Part shown: piece by piece, positions 1 through 7,057 of the stretch
Position numbering within the stretch: position 1 is the first letter of the stretch
How the letters are laid out: every line of letters begins with the position of its first letter
Origin: Methanolobus sp. UBA32
GTDB taxonomy: Archaea > Halobacteriota > Methanosarcinia > Methanosarcinales > Methanosarcinaceae
NCBI GenBank assembly: GCA_002507205.1
Contig: DAZF01000018.1
Location: 2,833-29,429 of the forward strand
Length of the DNA: 26,597 nucleotides
Direction: 5' to 3'
The notes under the pieces: generated by a model
Database searches by the model: none
The model's input: only the letters and a program-made list of their open reading frames with translations
Told to the model about the DNA's origin: nothing
Translations under genes and position numbers: made by a program

Positions 1-1146
1 TACCACACGAGACAAACACCCACAGAGCTTATTAAGGAGGCAAATGCGGACATTAAAGCAGGGAAGTTAATGATTGAGCGGACAGTGTTTACTAAAATCC
101 CAGCTTTCAGGCTATACCTTGATACAATCCGGACTCCACACACTAACAAACAACTCGCACCGGGAACAATTGAGAAGTACATGTCGTGCGTTTCGTCATT
201 TTACAAGTCATTTTACATCGAAGTACCGAAACAGCCACGATCAAAAACAAAGGTCAAGCCTGTCAAGGAAAACATGAAACGCGCGAGTAAGGATGATATA
301 AGGCAAGCTCAGGAAGTTTGTAACCTTCGTGACAATGCAATCATGTTGTCAGGCGTATCCTCTGGTATGGGTGCAAGTGAGATAGCATCATTAACATTGG
401 AGGCATTCAAAGAGGGATATGATAAGGATACCGAGATTACTACTTTCGATATGCGCAGAGGTAAGGTCGAAAAAGATTTTATCACGTTTATCAGCCCAGA
501 AGCAACGCGGGCAGTTATCAAGTATTTAGAATGGAGGGATAGACCACCCGCAAGACCTGATAACACGCGTGATGTCACCGAATACGAGAAACGCAGGACC
601 ACAACAGACAGTTTCCTTTTTGTAACGTCTAAAGTTCCACCAGCGTACTTGATCACACACGATGAATATATCCGCAAGTGTAAGTCGGATACAATAATAA
701 GAATCTATAACAGGATGTCATGCAACGCGAATATGTGTGCACCGAAGGGTGTTTATAATCCAGTTCGAAGCCACAATATGAGAAAATTCTTTGTCACAAA
801 TTTAAAAAATAACGGATGCGACGGTGACCTTATCGAGTATTTTGTCGGGCATACATTGAGCGGGTCAAAAAATGACTACTATGAGGGTAACCCAGACGAG
901 CTTAAGGAAATATACAAACAATTCATCCCCTACATAACTATCCGGAAAGACATTGATGTTTCAGAATCCCCGGAATATCAAACGATCAAAAAGGAGAATG
1001 TGATATTACAGGCAGAAACAGCACGTCATGTGGTTGAGCGGTCCGAGCTTGCAGACCTTCGAAAGCAAATCGATGAAATGAACAGAGACAATGATATTAT
1101 AAAAGAAGTGTTGAAGCGTGTTAATCTCACAGACATATTAGAATAA
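1..1146 (+). CDS. int: Archaeal tyrosine-family site-specific integrase (5' partial)
   Basis: Probable integrase of the element, catalysing recombination between attachment sites. The first in-frame ATG is at 70, but the frame is open without a stop back to base 1 and reads as an integrase N-terminus, so the start lies left of the window. An N-terminal SAM-like/core-binding region is followed by the catalytic domain. Box II is an H-N-M-R motif (772-783), followed by G-H at 847-852 and a candidate nucleophile Tyr at 877-882. The usual box I arginine falls on a glycine (codon 370-372, context S-G-M-G-A-S-E-I). The last ~50 residues are predicted coiled coil (E/K/R-rich). It has its own unit, ending in T-rich DNA at about 1146-1153 and 1208-1222. 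The family is clear; whether it is active is not. Confidence 0.88.
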   Translation, partial: YHTRQTPTELIKEANADIKAGKLMIERTVFTKIPAFRLYLDTIRTPHTNKQLAPGTIEKYMSCVSSFYKSFYIEVPKQPRSKTKVKPVKENMKRASKDDIRQAQEVCNLRDNAIMLSGVSSGMGASEIASLTLEAFKEGYDKDTEITTFDMRRGKVEKDFITFISPEATRAVIKYLEWRDRPPARPDNTRDVTEYEKRRTTTDSFLFVTSKVPPAYLITHDEYIRKCKSDTIIRIYNRMSCNANMCAPKGVYNPVRSHNMRKFFVTNLKNNGCDGDLIEYFVGHTLSGSKNDYYEGNPDELKEIYKQFIPYITIRKDIDVSESPEYQTIKKENVILQAETARHVVERSELADLRKQIDEMNRDNDIIKEVLKRVNLTDILE

Positions 1147-1157
1147 TTTTTTTACGC

Positions 1158-1225
1158 AGACCTCGAATTGTGCACGATTCGGGCAACTCAAGACCTCGAT
1201 TGATTTATTTACTTTTTTTTTAATT
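1158..1225 (+). terminator. T-rich stop region with short repeats after the integrase
   Basis: Two direct copies of AGACCTCGA (1158-1166 and 1191-1199) flank a small inverted repeat CGAAT/ATTCG (1164-1168 with 1177-1181). A long T tract follows at 1208-1222. Archaeal transcription commonly ends in such T-rich DNA. The role is inferred from position. Confidence 0.4.
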
Positions 1226-1364
1226 TTTGTTTGTGATAATACGTAGAATCTGCATTTTTGTTTGGTATAAAGGTAAGAAAAGGTAAGGTTTATGTCACAT
1301 TTGTATACTCATCTTTATAAGGAATTATGTAAATAATGATATTATTGGAAAGTGGTTAAAGTAA

Positions 1365-1396
1365 TGGTAGAATGATGTTAGCGCACCATTCTACCA
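1365..1396. repeat. Perfect 10-bp inverted repeat (hairpin)
   Basis: TGGTAGAATG at 1365-1374 is exactly complementary to CATTCTACCA at 1387-1396, with a 12-base loop, and is followed by an A-rich stretch. It lies between the integrase and the replication operon, in a stretch (1147-1524) where I find no convincing gene. It could be a regulatory or single-strand origin-type structure; the function is unknown. Confidence 0.6.
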
Positions 1397-1451
1397 AAAA
1401 AGAGTATGTCATTTTCACATACAACTCCTAACAAGTTGTATTATGCATATG

Positions 1452-1467
1452 ATGTATATATATACAT
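1452..1467 (+). promoter_or_regulatory. Palindromic TATA-box candidate for the replication operon
   Basis: A perfect 16-bp palindrome, ATGTATATATATACAT, contains an archaeal TATA-box core. A start about 25 bp downstream (near 1486-1490) would put the first small gene (from about 1525) on the transcript. Promoter role is inferred from composition and position. Confidence 0.5.
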
Positions 1468-1524
1468 TCCGATGCTGTGGGAATCTTACTTTTTTACTTT
1501 ACTCACTGGGAACAGTGAAAAGAA

Positions 1525-1665
1525 TTGTACAACAAAGAATTTGAAACATTTGCTTTGCAGATGTACCATGAGCACCCTGGACTATTTGAACAGTGGAAGA
1601 ACACAGACGACCCCATAAAAGCAGCAATAGGCAGAGCAGTTCTGAAAGTTGCAGGGGGTGAGTAA
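1525..1665 (+). CDS. Small hypothetical protein, first gene of the replication operon
   Basis: A short frame closed by TGA at 1516 upstream and TAA at 1663-1665. Candidate starts are TTG at 1525 (46 residues, used here) or ATG at 1561 (34 residues); neither has a strong ribosome binding site. The product is acidic and helical, with a G-L-F-E-Q-W segment followed by an Ala-rich helix ending in K-V-A-G-G-E. I do not recognise it. Support for coding comes from its sensible composition and from the way its end (GGGGTGAG) supplies the ribosome binding site of the next gene, which begins directly after the stop. The overlapping 70-residue frame at 1406-1618 begins upstream of the TATA palindrome and looks spurious. 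Confidence 0.5.
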   Translation: MYNKEFETFALQMYHEHPGLFEQWKNTDDPIKAAIGRAVLKVAGGE

Positions 1666-1824
1666 GTGAAATCGCTGAAGTTGGTCAAGAATCCGTGTAA
1701 TGGTCATGTTGCTCTGACAGTTCCTTTTTACATTGCAGAACAGATAGAAGCCGGCACGGTTTACAAATGCAACGTACAAGATGGCAAGATCATCTATTCT
1801 CCGGTAGGTGGTCACAATGTATAA
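1666..1824 (+). CDS. Small AbrB/SpoVT-like DNA-binding protein
   Basis: 52 residues with a GTG start directly after the preceding TAA; GGGGTGAG at 1654-1661 serves as the ribosome binding site, so translation is probably coupled. The pattern K-N-P-C-N-G-H-V-A-L-T-V-P-x-x-I-A followed by E-A-G and a final D-G-K-I-I-Y-S-P matches a swapped-hairpin AbrB domain (N-G-x-x-x-x-I-P... then D-G-K-I-x-x-x-P). Proteins of this fold act as dimeric transcription regulators or as antitoxin DNA-binding halves. No toxin gene is evident beside it, so a regulator of element copy number or transcription is the simpler guess. Its stop overlaps the start of the next gene by 8 bp. Confidence 0.7.
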   Translation: MKSLKLVKNPCNGHVALTVPFYIAEQIEAGTVYKCNVQDGKIIYSPVGGHNV

Positions 1825-1975
1825 GGACGGGGATTTAATGCAATCGCATAAAAAAATACGCATTGTCATGCACGAATCCCGCAAACACCTGTGCAGCGGA
1901 CGCGGATATGACGCCGATGACGAATATTGCAGCCGAGAAGCAGTATATCGAGCGAATCGTGTACAGGAGATGTGA
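1817..1975 (+). CDS. Small hypothetical basic protein
   Basis: 52 residues, ATG at 1817, overlapping the end of the AbrB-like gene (ATGTATAA shared). A GGTGGT ribosome binding site lies at 1807-1812, 4 bases before the start. The protein is rich in Arg, His, Tyr and Asp, with two cysteines (C-S-G-R-G-Y and E-Y-C-S-R) and no membrane segment. I do not recognise the family. The operon spacing (8-bp overlap before, 4-bp gap after) is the main argument that it is real; the longer frame that overlaps it in another register lacks a ribosome binding site at its upstream ATG (1863). Confidence 0.55.
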   Translation: MYKDGDLMQSHKKIRIVMHESRKHLCSGRGYDADDEYCSREAVYRANRVQEM

Positions 1976-1979
1976 TGAT

Positions 1980-2420
1980 ATGTCAGGAAAAGGCAAGAAG
2001 GGGGCAAACACGTGTGATAGGATGGTAGGTCCAAATGCAGCCCCTGTAAATAATAATACACCCACATCACATAAAAAGACATCGACTGGCAGATACAGCC
2101 CCACAATAAAACAGGTTAAGGAACTTTACCAAGAACTGATAGACGGGGCTACGCTATACGAATTGCGCTATTTTTATACAATTGAAATAATGAAATTGCA
2201 GACAAGTGACGAATCACGCGAGGGTCGCACAATAGAAAGAAACGGTCGCGGGCTGTCGACTGCACATGCTGTCAGACTCAACCGGTTGATTGTCTGGTTT
2301 GATCATAATCTCAAATCACGGGAATGTCTGCGGGCGCAGTTCGCCGCTGTTTTGAGACACTACTGGAAGCAGTTCGCCGCTGTTGATGGTGTACTTGATG
2401 AAACCGGAAAGGTGATTTAA
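1980..2420 (+). CDS. Hypothetical protein upstream of the primase-helicase
   Basis: 146 residues. The frame extends upstream to an ATG at 1863, but the start at 1980 is preferred: AGGAG lies at 1965-1969, 10 bases before it, and the upstream part overlaps the neighbouring small gene. The N-terminal ~40 residues are Gly/Lys/Asn/Thr-rich and likely disordered; the remainder is helical, with a Y-S-P-T-I-K-Q-V-K-E-L-Y segment resembling the start of a helix-turn-helix, then an Arg-rich region. No family is recognised. The stop codon is immediately followed by the primase ATG, and the gene carries the primase ribosome binding site in its last codons. A replication accessory or DNA-binding role is a guess from context. 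Confidence 0.75.
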   Translation: MSGKGKKGANTCDRMVGPNAAPVNNNTPTSHKKTSTGRYSPTIKQVKELYQELIDGATLYELRYFYTIEIMKLQTSDESREGRTIERNGRGLSTAHAVRLNRLIVWFDHNLKSRECLRAQFAAVLRHYWKQFAAVDGVLDETGKVI

Positions 2421-5375
2421 ATGGAAGCGGACACAGTTAGCAAATCGGCTTATCTTAATGTTGCAGCCGCCGCTGAAAAATACGCCGCGCTCGGGTGGGT
2501 GGTTCATCCGCTATGTTCCCCGCGCGAAGAATGCAAATCGCCTGGAAAACAGCCGGTTAAAAGCAAATGGTCCACTCTCAAACAGACACCTGTTGACCTC
2601 AACAAACACATCATGCTAGGTAGAAACATCGGCGCAGTATGTGGTGATTCGAGCGACTTGACAGTGATCGACTTGGATGATATGAATTTTTATGCTTCTC
2701 TTGTCGAGGGTATAGATACAACCAACTTCCTTGTATCGCGGAGGACGACAACCCGCGGGCATTTCTATTTCAGGCATGATTCAAAATTGCCGCAACGAAT
2801 GTCGAAAAAGGTCGGTGATAAGGGAACATTACTGGGAATAGATATTCTTTCTCATTCACAAACCGGCGGCGGTTCAAATGTCGTATTACCGCCAAGTATG
2901 CACAGCTCAGGCGAGGTGTACACATTCAATCGCGAGCCTGTTGACGTGCCATATGTTCCGGATGTTTTAAGAGACAGGCTGCTATCATTGGTCGCGTTTG
3001 AAGATGAGCTGGTCGCATGTATCAAAAAATGCAGGAAATGGGTAGGGAATTTCTTCAGCGAGCCTGAAATATTGCATGGTGGGGATGGTCGGCGGTGTAT
3101 GCTGGCTCTAACATCTGAATTGCGCGCAAACGGGCTCAGTGATGGCGGAGTTCACTTCATGACTAAAATCGTGTACCGGCAGGACTATGATAAGGAAAGA
3201 ACATCGGGAGAACTAGCAAACGTGAGCGCGGTTCCGTGGAAGGCAGAGACTTTGATAAGTAACTTCCCTGAATACTGTGATACGGAGAACACACGCGGCA
3301 ACGGTTGCAAGCCACGCAGAACCACACAGACCGAGGACACTGGAGAGGAAATCGACCCAGAAAACGCATTATCCGAACTTGAAAAGCAAACAGTTCCGAC
3401 CGACAGCATCAGTAAAAGCAAGGCAGCCAAAGTATTTTTACAAAGCACTTTCGACACAGTGTCGATCGATGATTTAGCTATATATGCGGATTTTGTCAGC
3501 ACCGAAGTCAAAGAACATTTTTGTATAAAAGCAGATGCCATTAAACGGATATGGGCAGCATACATTTCAGAACGCAAGGAAGCCGTTAAGAAGACGGAAC
3601 AACGCGGCGCGGAAACGGGTTTTAATGATGGGAGTGCATTCACTGCGGCGAACTGTGCCAAAATGGTAACAGAAAGCACGCCACTGTTCGTGATGCGTGA
3701 CACTCTCGAGTTCTATATTTATGACAAAGGTGTTTTCGCCAACACCGGAACACGAAAGACCGCACTCCCGATTAGGCAACTAACGCGGGAAATATACAGA
3801 AACGAAGCTGTGGACGAGCAGGGAAACAACGGGAAAGACCCATCCGGCGAATTTATCAACGCGGTTTTAACGTATCTCGAGGACGAATACTATATCAGCC
3901 GAGACGATTTGACATCGGATAATAGATACCTCTGCTTGCTGAATGGAGTGTACGACCGGGAGAATAAGGAACTTTTGCAACACAGCCCGGATTACAGACA
4001 CATCAGACAAATTCCTGTAAAATTCGATAAGGATGCAACGTGTAAACAGATTCAAAAATTCATGTCTGAAATAGTGGACCCGCAAAACGTTTCTGTATTA
4101 TATGAAGCATTGGGTTACTGCCTGATCCCAGATACACGAATCCAAAAAGGATTTTTGTTGAATGGTGTGGGCGCAAATGGTAAAAGTACACTATTGAAGC
4201 TGTTTCGGCGGTTGATAGGTGCGGAAAACTGTGCGCAAGAATCGTTACATGCACTTGAAACGGACCCATATTCAACGGCGGAACTTTATGGTAAAATGGT
4301 CAACATATATCCCGATATGGCGAGTAAGGCGATATACCAGAACGAAACCATCAAACAACTGATAGGTGACGAGGGAAGCATCAGGGCGAGAAAGATATAT
4401 TGTCCCCCTTTTAACTTCAAGAACACGGCCAAGATGGTTTTTTCCGCTAATAGACTGCCACCTGTGCCTAATGGTGACTTTGCTTACTTCCGTAGATGGA
4501 TATTAATAGACTTCCCTAACAAGTTCACAGGCGACAACAAGGACGACAGTATAGATGCAAAGATTCAGGACGAGGGGGAACTATCCGGGCTGTTAAACAT
4601 ACTTCTGAAATATCTGGATAAGCTGTTAGAGCGAGGCGAATACTCATATGATTTGTCAACGGAACAGGTCGAGAAGCTTTATAAAATCAATTCTGACCCT
4701 ATCGCCGCCTTTGCAGACGAATGTTTGACATACTCCGAGGAAGGCACGCCTAAAATGCTTGTATATGAGCACTATTTAAAGTGGTGTCAATCAAATGGTA
4801 TAGAAAAGACCCAACCGAACCCATTTGCAAAGCGATTCGTCAAACTAGGCTATGCACCGGGGAGACAATCAAGCGGTGATAGGTTACATACATGGGATAA
4901 CTGTGCTATCGTGAAATCCGTCCGAGGAGAAAAAATCTCCTTGGACGGCAAAAACCAAGAACAAGAGAGCAATCCGTCCAAGGGTCCAAGGAAAACAGAA
5001 CATTGTTGTGTGGATAAAAAAGAAAAAGTTCGCTATGTTAGTAGTATGGGAGAGATAGAAAAAAAAAATAATTCAGGGTCAGTAACAATGCAAATCTCCT
5101 CGGACGAAACCAACGGTTGTGTGCAACAAAGTGTATCGACTGATAACGGTATTTCATCCGTCCAAGGAGATTTCGCTCCCCGGACGGATTACCCCGACAT
5201 TGCACAGTTTTGCAATGATTGGGTAAATATCTATAACGAAAATGTAAATAGTCATAACGTTGTTAGGATTTGTATGGAGTACAAAGAGAAAAGAAAGGGT
5301 TTGAAAAAATCTGTGGATGATGTGGCTCAAATAGTCAGAAAAATGTACGGAATTGTTGCAGACAGTGCAATATGA
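2421..5375 (+). CDS. PrimPol/D5-type replicative primase-helicase
   Basis: 984 residues; probable replication initiator of the element, making primers and unwinding DNA. Residues ~15-170 form an archaeo-eukaryotic PrimPol domain: catalytic Asp pair in V-I-D-L-D-D (D84, D86), R-G-H-F-Y-F (H114), and V-V-L-P-P-S-M-H-S-S-G (H161). Residues ~430-760 are a D5/superfamily-3 helicase: Walker A G-V-G-A-N-G-K-S-T at 582-590 (K588), Walker B-like N-I-Y-P-D-M near 630, F-S-A-N-R-L-P near 672 and F-R-R-W near 685. A winged-helix-like D5 C-terminal region follows (~760-815). Residues ~832-923 are a low-complexity linker whose DNA carries repeated motifs, and a short domain closes the protein. AAGGTGAT at 2409-2416 sets the start. 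A T-rich tract near 5412-5428 may end transcription. Confidence 0.93.
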   Translation: MEADTVSKSAYLNVAAAAEKYAALGWVVHPLCSPREECKSPGKQPVKSKWSTLKQTPVDLNKHIMLGRNIGAVCGDSSDLTVIDLDDMNFYASLVEGIDTTNFLVSRRTTTRGHFYFRHDSKLPQRMSKKVGDKGTLLGIDILSHSQTGGGSNVVLPPSMHSSGEVYTFNREPVDVPYVPDVLRDRLLSLVAFEDELVACIKKCRKWVGNFFSEPEILHGGDGRRCMLALTSELRANGLSDGGVHFMTKIVYRQDYDKERTSGELANVSAVPWKAETLISNFPEYCDTENTRGNGCKPRRTTQTEDTGEEIDPENALSELEKQTVPTDSISKSKAAKVFLQSTFDTVSIDDLAIYADFVSTEVKEHFCIKADAIKRIWAAYISERKEAVKKTEQRGAETGFNDGSAFTAANCAKMVTESTPLFVMRDTLEFYIYDKGVFANTGTRKTALPIRQLTREIYRNEAVDEQGNNGKDPSGEFINAVLTYLEDEYYISRDDLTSDNRYLCLLNGVYDRENKELLQHSPDYRHIRQIPVKFDKDATCKQIQKFMSEIVDPQNVSVLYEALGYCLIPDTRIQKGFLLNGVGANGKSTLLKLFRRLIGAENCAQESLHALETDPYSTAELYGKMVNIYPDMASKAIYQNETIKQLIGDEGSIRARKIYCPPFNFKNTAKMVFSANRLPPVPNGDFAYFRRWILIDFPNKFTGDNKDDSIDAKIQDEGELSGLLNILLKYLDKLLERGEYSYDLSTEQVEKLYKINSDPIAAFADECLTYSEEGTPKMLVYEHYLKWCQSNGIEKTQPNPFAKRFVKLGYAPGRQSSGDRLHTWDNCAIVKSVRGEKISLDGKNQEQESNPSKGPRKTEHCCVDKKEKVRYVSSMGEIEKKNNSGSVTMQISSDETNGCVQQSVSTDNGISSVQGDFAPRTDYPDIAQFCNDWVNIYNENVNSHNVVRICMEYKEKRKGLKKSVDDVAQIVRKMYGIVADSAI
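4916..5189. repeat. Iteron-like cluster inside the primase-helicase gene
   Basis: Six copies of a motif near ATCCGTCCRAGGAGA in alternating orientation: + at 4916-4930, - at 4936-4948, + at 4972-4983 (with a partial copy GTCCAAGGA at 4984-4992), - at 5095-5106, + at 5156-5171, - at 5176-5189. The first and last pairs form hairpin-like inverted repeats. The copies fall in different reading frames of the same gene, so protein repetition does not explain them. By position next to a replication gene this resembles an origin with initiator binding sites; that role is inference. Confidence 0.75.
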
Positions 5376-5819
5376 ATACAACCGTGTGTACGGGCGATGA
5401 TCTTCTCTTACCTTTTCTTTTTTTTTTAATCGTTTCTCCCCTATACGTTTCTACATATTCTAAACATTGCTACCCATAACGCAGCTTATTGATTATATTA
5501 TTGTGCATACATGCTTATAAAAATAAACATGAAACATTGAATATGGGGCCATTATAAATATATATATATAAAACTGACATTGTGAGTTTAAATATTATGA
5601 TAATAAAAAAATATATCTAATCTGGATATGCTCATATATGTTTTACTACTGCGATCCAATACTATGGGAATATTCATACTGTATTATCAATGAGTTATTA
5701 CAGTACATAAACCCGATAAACCTTTATTTTATTTTGTGCTGCTGGAACGAAATCGAATAATTATTATACAAGCTCGATAACAGTATTGCCTGTATAAGAA
5801 AATTACAACGAGGTTGAAT
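5376..5819. other. AT-rich gene-free gap downstream of the primase gene
   Basis: No convincing gene on either strand. It contains a T tract at about 5412-5428, an alternating TA run at 5556-5572 and a TATA-like GTATAA near 5792-5797 ahead of the next gene. Its AT-richness beside the iteron-like cluster would suit an easily melted origin region, but this is inference. Confidence 0.4.
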
Positions 5820-6347
5820 ATGATAGTGGATATAATAGTAGCTTTCATCTTTTGCCTGCTAGCCTTTTATGTGTTGCTACACATGTATAAAAAAATAAAA
5901 AAGCTCGATGATGATCGAGTTAGGGATAGGTTAATTGCGATTGCATATGGAATTGCCGCAATCACCCTTGGAGTAATGTTTCTAGCATTTGCGATTTCAT
6001 TGGGAGAATCTAGTGATATAGTAATGCTTTTGTATATTATTCCTAGTGCATGTTTCTTCATGATAGGTATCACGCCGTTTTTGTCTATATGGGAACACGG
6101 TAGGGAAAAGAGGAGAGAGGAAGACGAGCGCAGACTTGAAAATGAGCAGCATGTTCACGTATATCATCACAATGATGATCCACGTTACCGCTCACGCTCT
6201 CCTAGCATTTGGGATAGGGATGACGATCATAGGAATTACTCCGAACCACGATCTAGGCGAAGACCGCGAGAAGACCAAAACATTTGGGAAAGCATGGAGA
6301 AACAACTTGGTGAGCAGGAACGAAGGCTAACCAAGCGAAGAAGGTAA
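5820..6347 (+). CDS. Three-helix membrane protein with long charged cytoplasmic tail
   Basis: 175 residues from ATG 5820. The frame opens with a TTG at 5814, but GAGGT at 5810-5814 is a ribosome binding site only for the ATG 5 bases further on. Three hydrophobic segments (about residues 2-23, 38-60 and 67-91) are followed by ~85 residues very rich in Arg, Asp, Glu and His, with an R-R-E-E-D-E-R-R-L-E-N-E coiled-coil-like stretch and a basic end. No family is recognised. It converges on the minus-strand membrane cassette with a 5-bp gap. It could be a virion or membrane-remodelling protein, an exclusion protein or a partition anchor; the sequence does not decide. Confidence 0.75.
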   Translation: MIVDIIVAFIFCLLAFYVLLHMYKKIKKLDDDRVRDRLIAIAYGIAAITLGVMFLAFAISLGESSDIVMLLYIIPSACFFMIGITPFLSIWEHGREKRREEDERRLENEQHVHVYHHNDDPRYRSRSPSIWDRDDDHRNYSEPRSRRRPREDQNIWESMEKQLGEQERRLTKRRR

Positions 6348-6352
6348 TTTGT

Positions 6353-6736
6353 TTATTTGATAATTATCTGTTCAGCTCCACCACCGCCACCACTGCCACC
6401 GCCAAAGAACATCCAGACAATAACGACGATGCCTGTAAGGATGATCATAGGGAGAAGTAATGACTTCAATCCGTCCATTCCTAATGCGCGGCGGACCTTG
6501 TCTTTTTCTATGGTAATCTGACCCTTGACAAACATTGGGTTTGTTTCTTCTATGAAATCACATTGCGCGGTCATGTCTAAAGTCAAGTTCTCTCTTATTA
6601 AACAGTTCTCACCGGAGAACGAAGCGCGGATTGTATTAAATTCGTCCAGTGGTAACGTAATGACTTCCGTTCTGCCATTTGCCCGCGTATACGCTACGTC
6701 TACAAGTCCATCGTTACGAACAACTGATATCCTCAT
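6353..6736 (-). CDS. C-terminally anchored membrane protein of the small cassette
   Basis: 127 residues. About 90 N-terminal residues look soluble and beta-rich (V-D-V-A-Y-T-R-A-N-G-R-T-E-V-I-T-L-P). One membrane segment at about 91-110 follows, then a Gly/Ser-rich tail and a hydrophobic I-I-I-K end. The start ATG shares ATGA with the stop of the upstream 46-residue gene, and GTGAGG ahead of it serves as ribosome binding site, so translation is coupled. No family is recognised. A tail-anchored protein beside another element-encoded membrane protein may mean the two act together at the membrane. Confidence 0.75.
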   Translation of the reverse strand: MRISVVRNDGLVDVAYTRANGRTEVITLPLDEFNTIRASFSGENCLIRENLTLDMTAQCDFIEETNPMFVKGQITIEKDKVRRALGMDGLKSLLLPMIILTGIVVIVWMFFGGGSGGGGGAEQIIIK

Positions 6737-6873
6737 TTCCTCACTCTTCCCTTTTTCCTCAGCGTTACAGCAACAGGCCCAGGCATTGCAGGCATAGGAT
6801 ACATATCATAATTTCTGTCACCCGTACAAAGCGCATGCTTAATTGATTTCCTGCGTTCGTCCTGTTCATTCAT
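6733..6873 (-). CDS. Small hypothetical protein (46 aa), middle of membrane cassette
   Basis: 46 residues. The first ~20 residues are charged (N-E-Q-D-E-R-R-K-S-I-K), then comes a Met/Pro-rich centre (M-Y-P-M-P-A-M-P-G-P-V) and a basic end (R-K-K-G-R-V-R-K). No membrane segment and no recognised family. Both ends overlap neighbours by the ATGA arrangement: its ATG overlaps the stop of the 31-residue gene and its TGA overlaps the start of the 127-residue gene. That double overlap is the main evidence that it is translated. Confidence 0.6.
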   Translation of the reverse strand: MNEQDERRKSIKHALCTGDRNYDMYPMPAMPGPVAVTLRKKGRVRK

Positions 6874-6965
6874 TGCTCATACGTCCTGCGATTCATCCAT
6901 ATGAGCGACCACATGACCGACCACATAACAGAAGTCACCAAGATCAGACCTGCAATTTCACTCAT
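6870..6965 (-). CDS. Tiny single-span membrane peptide (31 aa), first of the cassette
   Basis: 31 residues consisting of a short N-terminus (M-S-E), one Trp/Met-rich membrane segment at about residues 4-24 and a polar R-R-T-Y-E-Q end. Its TGA overlaps the next start as ATGA. I see no clear ribosome binding site; the start codon sits inside the block of TTGTAC repeats, so a bound regulator could also block translation initiation or early transcription. Size and shape recall small phage- or plasmid-type membrane peptides (holin-like or toxin-like), but no family is recognised. Confidence 0.5.
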   Translation of the reverse strand: MSEIAGLILVTSVMWSVMWSLIWMNRRTYEQ

Positions 6966-7057
6966 TGTACATACTTGTACTTCATTGTACATATGCTTAA
7001 TTGAATGGGTGTTTACAGTCACAAATGTACATTTTTGTGCATATTTATATTTATTTA
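6966..7057 (-). promoter_or_regulatory. Promoter/operator of the membrane cassette with phased TGTAC repeats
   Basis: Read on the minus strand, an A/T-only TATA region lies at 7041-7057, predicting a start near 7020. TGTAC occurs at 6966, 6976 and 6986 (TTGTAC exactly 10 bp apart, within a 12-bp direct repeat TCATTGTACATA at 6962-6973 and 6982-6993), again at 7026, and as TGTGC at 7036. All five start positions share the same 10-bp phase, hence one face of the helix. This looks like a cooperative repressor operator; the regulator is unknown, the element's AbrB proteins being candidates. Confidence 0.55.

Noticed and set aside
1158..1199. Possible CRISPR-like or array repeat (two AGACCTCGA copies)
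   Set aside because: Only two 9-bp copies 33 bp apart and no further units; no array.
1406..1618. 70-residue + frame between integrase and replication operon
   Set aside because: It starts upstream of the TATA palindrome, has odd composition and overlaps a better coupled small gene in another frame.
1666..1824. Toxin-antitoxin pair reading of the AbrB-like genes
   Set aside because: Neither AbrB-like gene has a neighbour resembling MazF, VapC or another toxin.
1863..1979. N-terminal extension of the 146-residue gene
   Set aside because: No ribosome binding site at the ATG; overlaps the coupled 52-residue gene; start at 1980 has AGGAG.
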